DNA of 6,255 nucleotides from Pseudomonadota bacterium (GTDB taxonomy: Bacteria > Pseudomonadota > Alphaproteobacteria > Caulobacterales > Caulobacteraceae): NCBI GenBank assembly GCA_023445955.1, contig JAEXJH010000487.1:1-6255 (forward strand), in the 5' to 3' direction. Position 1 is the first letter of the stretch; the number at the start of each line of letters is the position of its first letter. The position numbers and the translations under genes were made by a program. Positions 5,924-6,255 of this stretch are shown one piece after another. Under the pieces are notes generated by a model. That model searched no databases and was not told the origin of the DNA. It saw only the letters and a program-made list of their open reading frames with translations.

Positions 5924-6035
5924 GGAAATAATTTCCGGTCTACTTGACGCAGGCAATCAAGCGGGCCGGCGTTTCCAGAGTCGCCTTGCCGCATCGGATC
6001 CTGGGCCCCGTCACCGCGATAGGCCTTGCGAGAGT

Positions 6036-6057
6036 CATAATTGCAATTCATTCTCAG
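6036..6057 (+). promoter_or_regulatory. Possible Fur-type iron box overlapping a -10-like element
   Basis: On the minus strand 6057-6038 reads CTGAGAATGAATTGCAATTA. Its GAGAATGA half matches the GATAATGA half of the classical Fur box at 7 of 8 bases, and the other half is degenerate (10 of 19 overall by my alignment). On the plus strand this gives the AATTGCAATTCATTCTCA appearance common at iron-regulated promoters. CATAAT (6036-6041) directly upstream resembles a -10 box, though no good -35 is seen. The placement, 25 bases before a strong ribosome-binding site, is right for an operator. Confidence 0.35.
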
Positions 6058-6081
6058 AAGCATCATCGCGAGGAGACGACG

Positions 6082-6252
6082 ATGGTTCTGCGGGAGACGG
6101 GCGCCAGCTGGCTGGCGTCGATGATGCGGGCCGAGCGCGAGCCGGAGGAGCGGGCTTGGCTTCTGGACAATGCGCCCGAGCCGGAAGTGGTCGAGGCCAT
6201 GGAGCGGCTGCTTTCTGCTCCCCCTCTGGGGGAGCTGTCGCGGAGCGACTGA
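6082..6252 (+). CDS. Small acidic protein of unknown function, repeat-derived C-terminus
   Basis: I do not recognise a family. The 56-residue product is acidic, probably helical over residues 10-46 (SWLASMMRAEREPEERAWLL and PEVVEAMERLL), with no signal peptide, membrane segment or cysteine. The start at 6082 is well supported by AGGAG at 6071-6075 with a six-base spacer. The open frame extends upstream to a TTG at 5944 but has no ribosome-binding site there and crosses the likely promoter. The last residues, APPLGELSRSD, and the stop codon are encoded by a two-hairpin palindromic element, so the original C-terminus may have been different. It may head an operon that continues beyond the window. 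A possible Fur-like box upstream hints at iron control but does not define a function. Confidence 0.65.
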   Translation: MVLRETGASWLASMMRAEREPEERAWLLDNAPEPEVVEAMERLLSAPPLGELSRSD

Positions 6253-6255
6253 GGG
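6217..6255. repeat. REP-like palindromic element, running off the window
   Basis: Two perfect hairpins lie in tandem: GCTCCCCC (6217-6224) with GGGGGAGC (6228-6235) around a TCT loop, then GTCGC (6237-6241) with GCGAC (6245-6249) around GGA, followed by TGAGGG at the edge. I recall near-identical sequences (CCCCCTCTGGGGGAGCTGTC followed by a short GC-rich hairpin and ACTGAGGGGG) as dispersed palindromic repeats in many alphaproteobacterial genomes. That dispersal is recollection, while the hairpins are visible. The repeat overlaps the end of the 56-residue protein gene. Confidence 0.65.

Larger units (their letters stand above)
5749..6081. other. Intergenic control region between the divergent cold-shock and small-protein genes
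   Basis: This 333-base stretch holds no gene I can support. It carries the minus-strand leader and AT-rich promoter island of the cold-shock gene (about 5749-5936) and, on the right, the upstream region of the small plus-strand gene with a Fur-like element. A TTGACGC motif at 5944-5950 resembles an alphaproteobacterial -35 box but has no matching -10 downstream. The plus-strand frame open through 5944-6081 has no ribosome-binding site at its start and no recognisable protein. Confidence 0.6.

Noticed and set aside
5944..6081. Upstream extension of the small protein from a TTG at 5944
   Set aside because: There is no ribosome-binding site at the TTG, the translated extension has no recognisable features, and AGGAG sits six bases before the ATG at 6082. 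The TTGACGC there looks more like a promoter element.
6217..6235. The GC-rich hairpin as an intrinsic terminator
   Set aside because: It lies inside the coding frame before the stop codon and is not followed by a T tract; a second hairpin follows, which fits a palindromic repeat better.

Overview
The window is GC-rich, densely coded bacterial chromosome, most likely from an alphaproteobacterium of the Caulobacterales (Caulobacter/Phenylobacterium type). This assignment is inference. It rests on strong GC bias at third codon positions, an RsaA-like glycine-rich RTX/S-layer-type protein, a cold-shock protein beginning [21 protein letters not shown], and a palindromic repeat at the right edge of a kind I associate with alphaproteobacterial genomes. 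No 16S rRNA, tRNA, phage or transposase gene is visible.

Left part (1-1770): the C-terminal 564 residues of a large secreted or surface RTX/S-layer-like protein whose start lies outside the window, closed by a strong intrinsic terminator. Centre-left (1791-3310): a compact three-gene operon (ArsR-type repressor, AHSA1/SRPBCC-domain protein, GST-like protein) whose genes are joined by two 4-bp ATGA overlaps. Its control region holds a consensus -35 box and two abutting 16-bp operator-like palindromes that run almost to the start codon. Centre (3270-4475, minus strand): a patatin-like phospholipase with a lipoprotein signal peptide. It converges on the GST gene and overlaps its end by 41 bp.

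Right part: a multi-pass, histidine-containing membrane protein (4628-5443) diverges from the patatin gene. A short intergenic segment then carries a tandem 16-bp duplication and a 12-bp-stem terminator that mainly serves the minus-strand cold-shock gene (5539-5748). Upstream of that gene is an AT-rich control region consistent with a long cold-shock leader. The last gene (6082-6252) encodes a 56-residue protein with an excellent ribosome-binding site and a possible Fur-like box upstream. Its last dozen codons and stop lie inside a two-hairpin palindromic repeat that runs off the window.

The only clear functional module is the ArsR-SRPBCC-GST operon, which looks like an autoregulated response to a small organic molecule rather than to metal. 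The other genes appear to be independent housekeeping, envelope or stress units. I see no convincing undescribed defence or mobile system; the most informative signals are regulatory and repeat structures.
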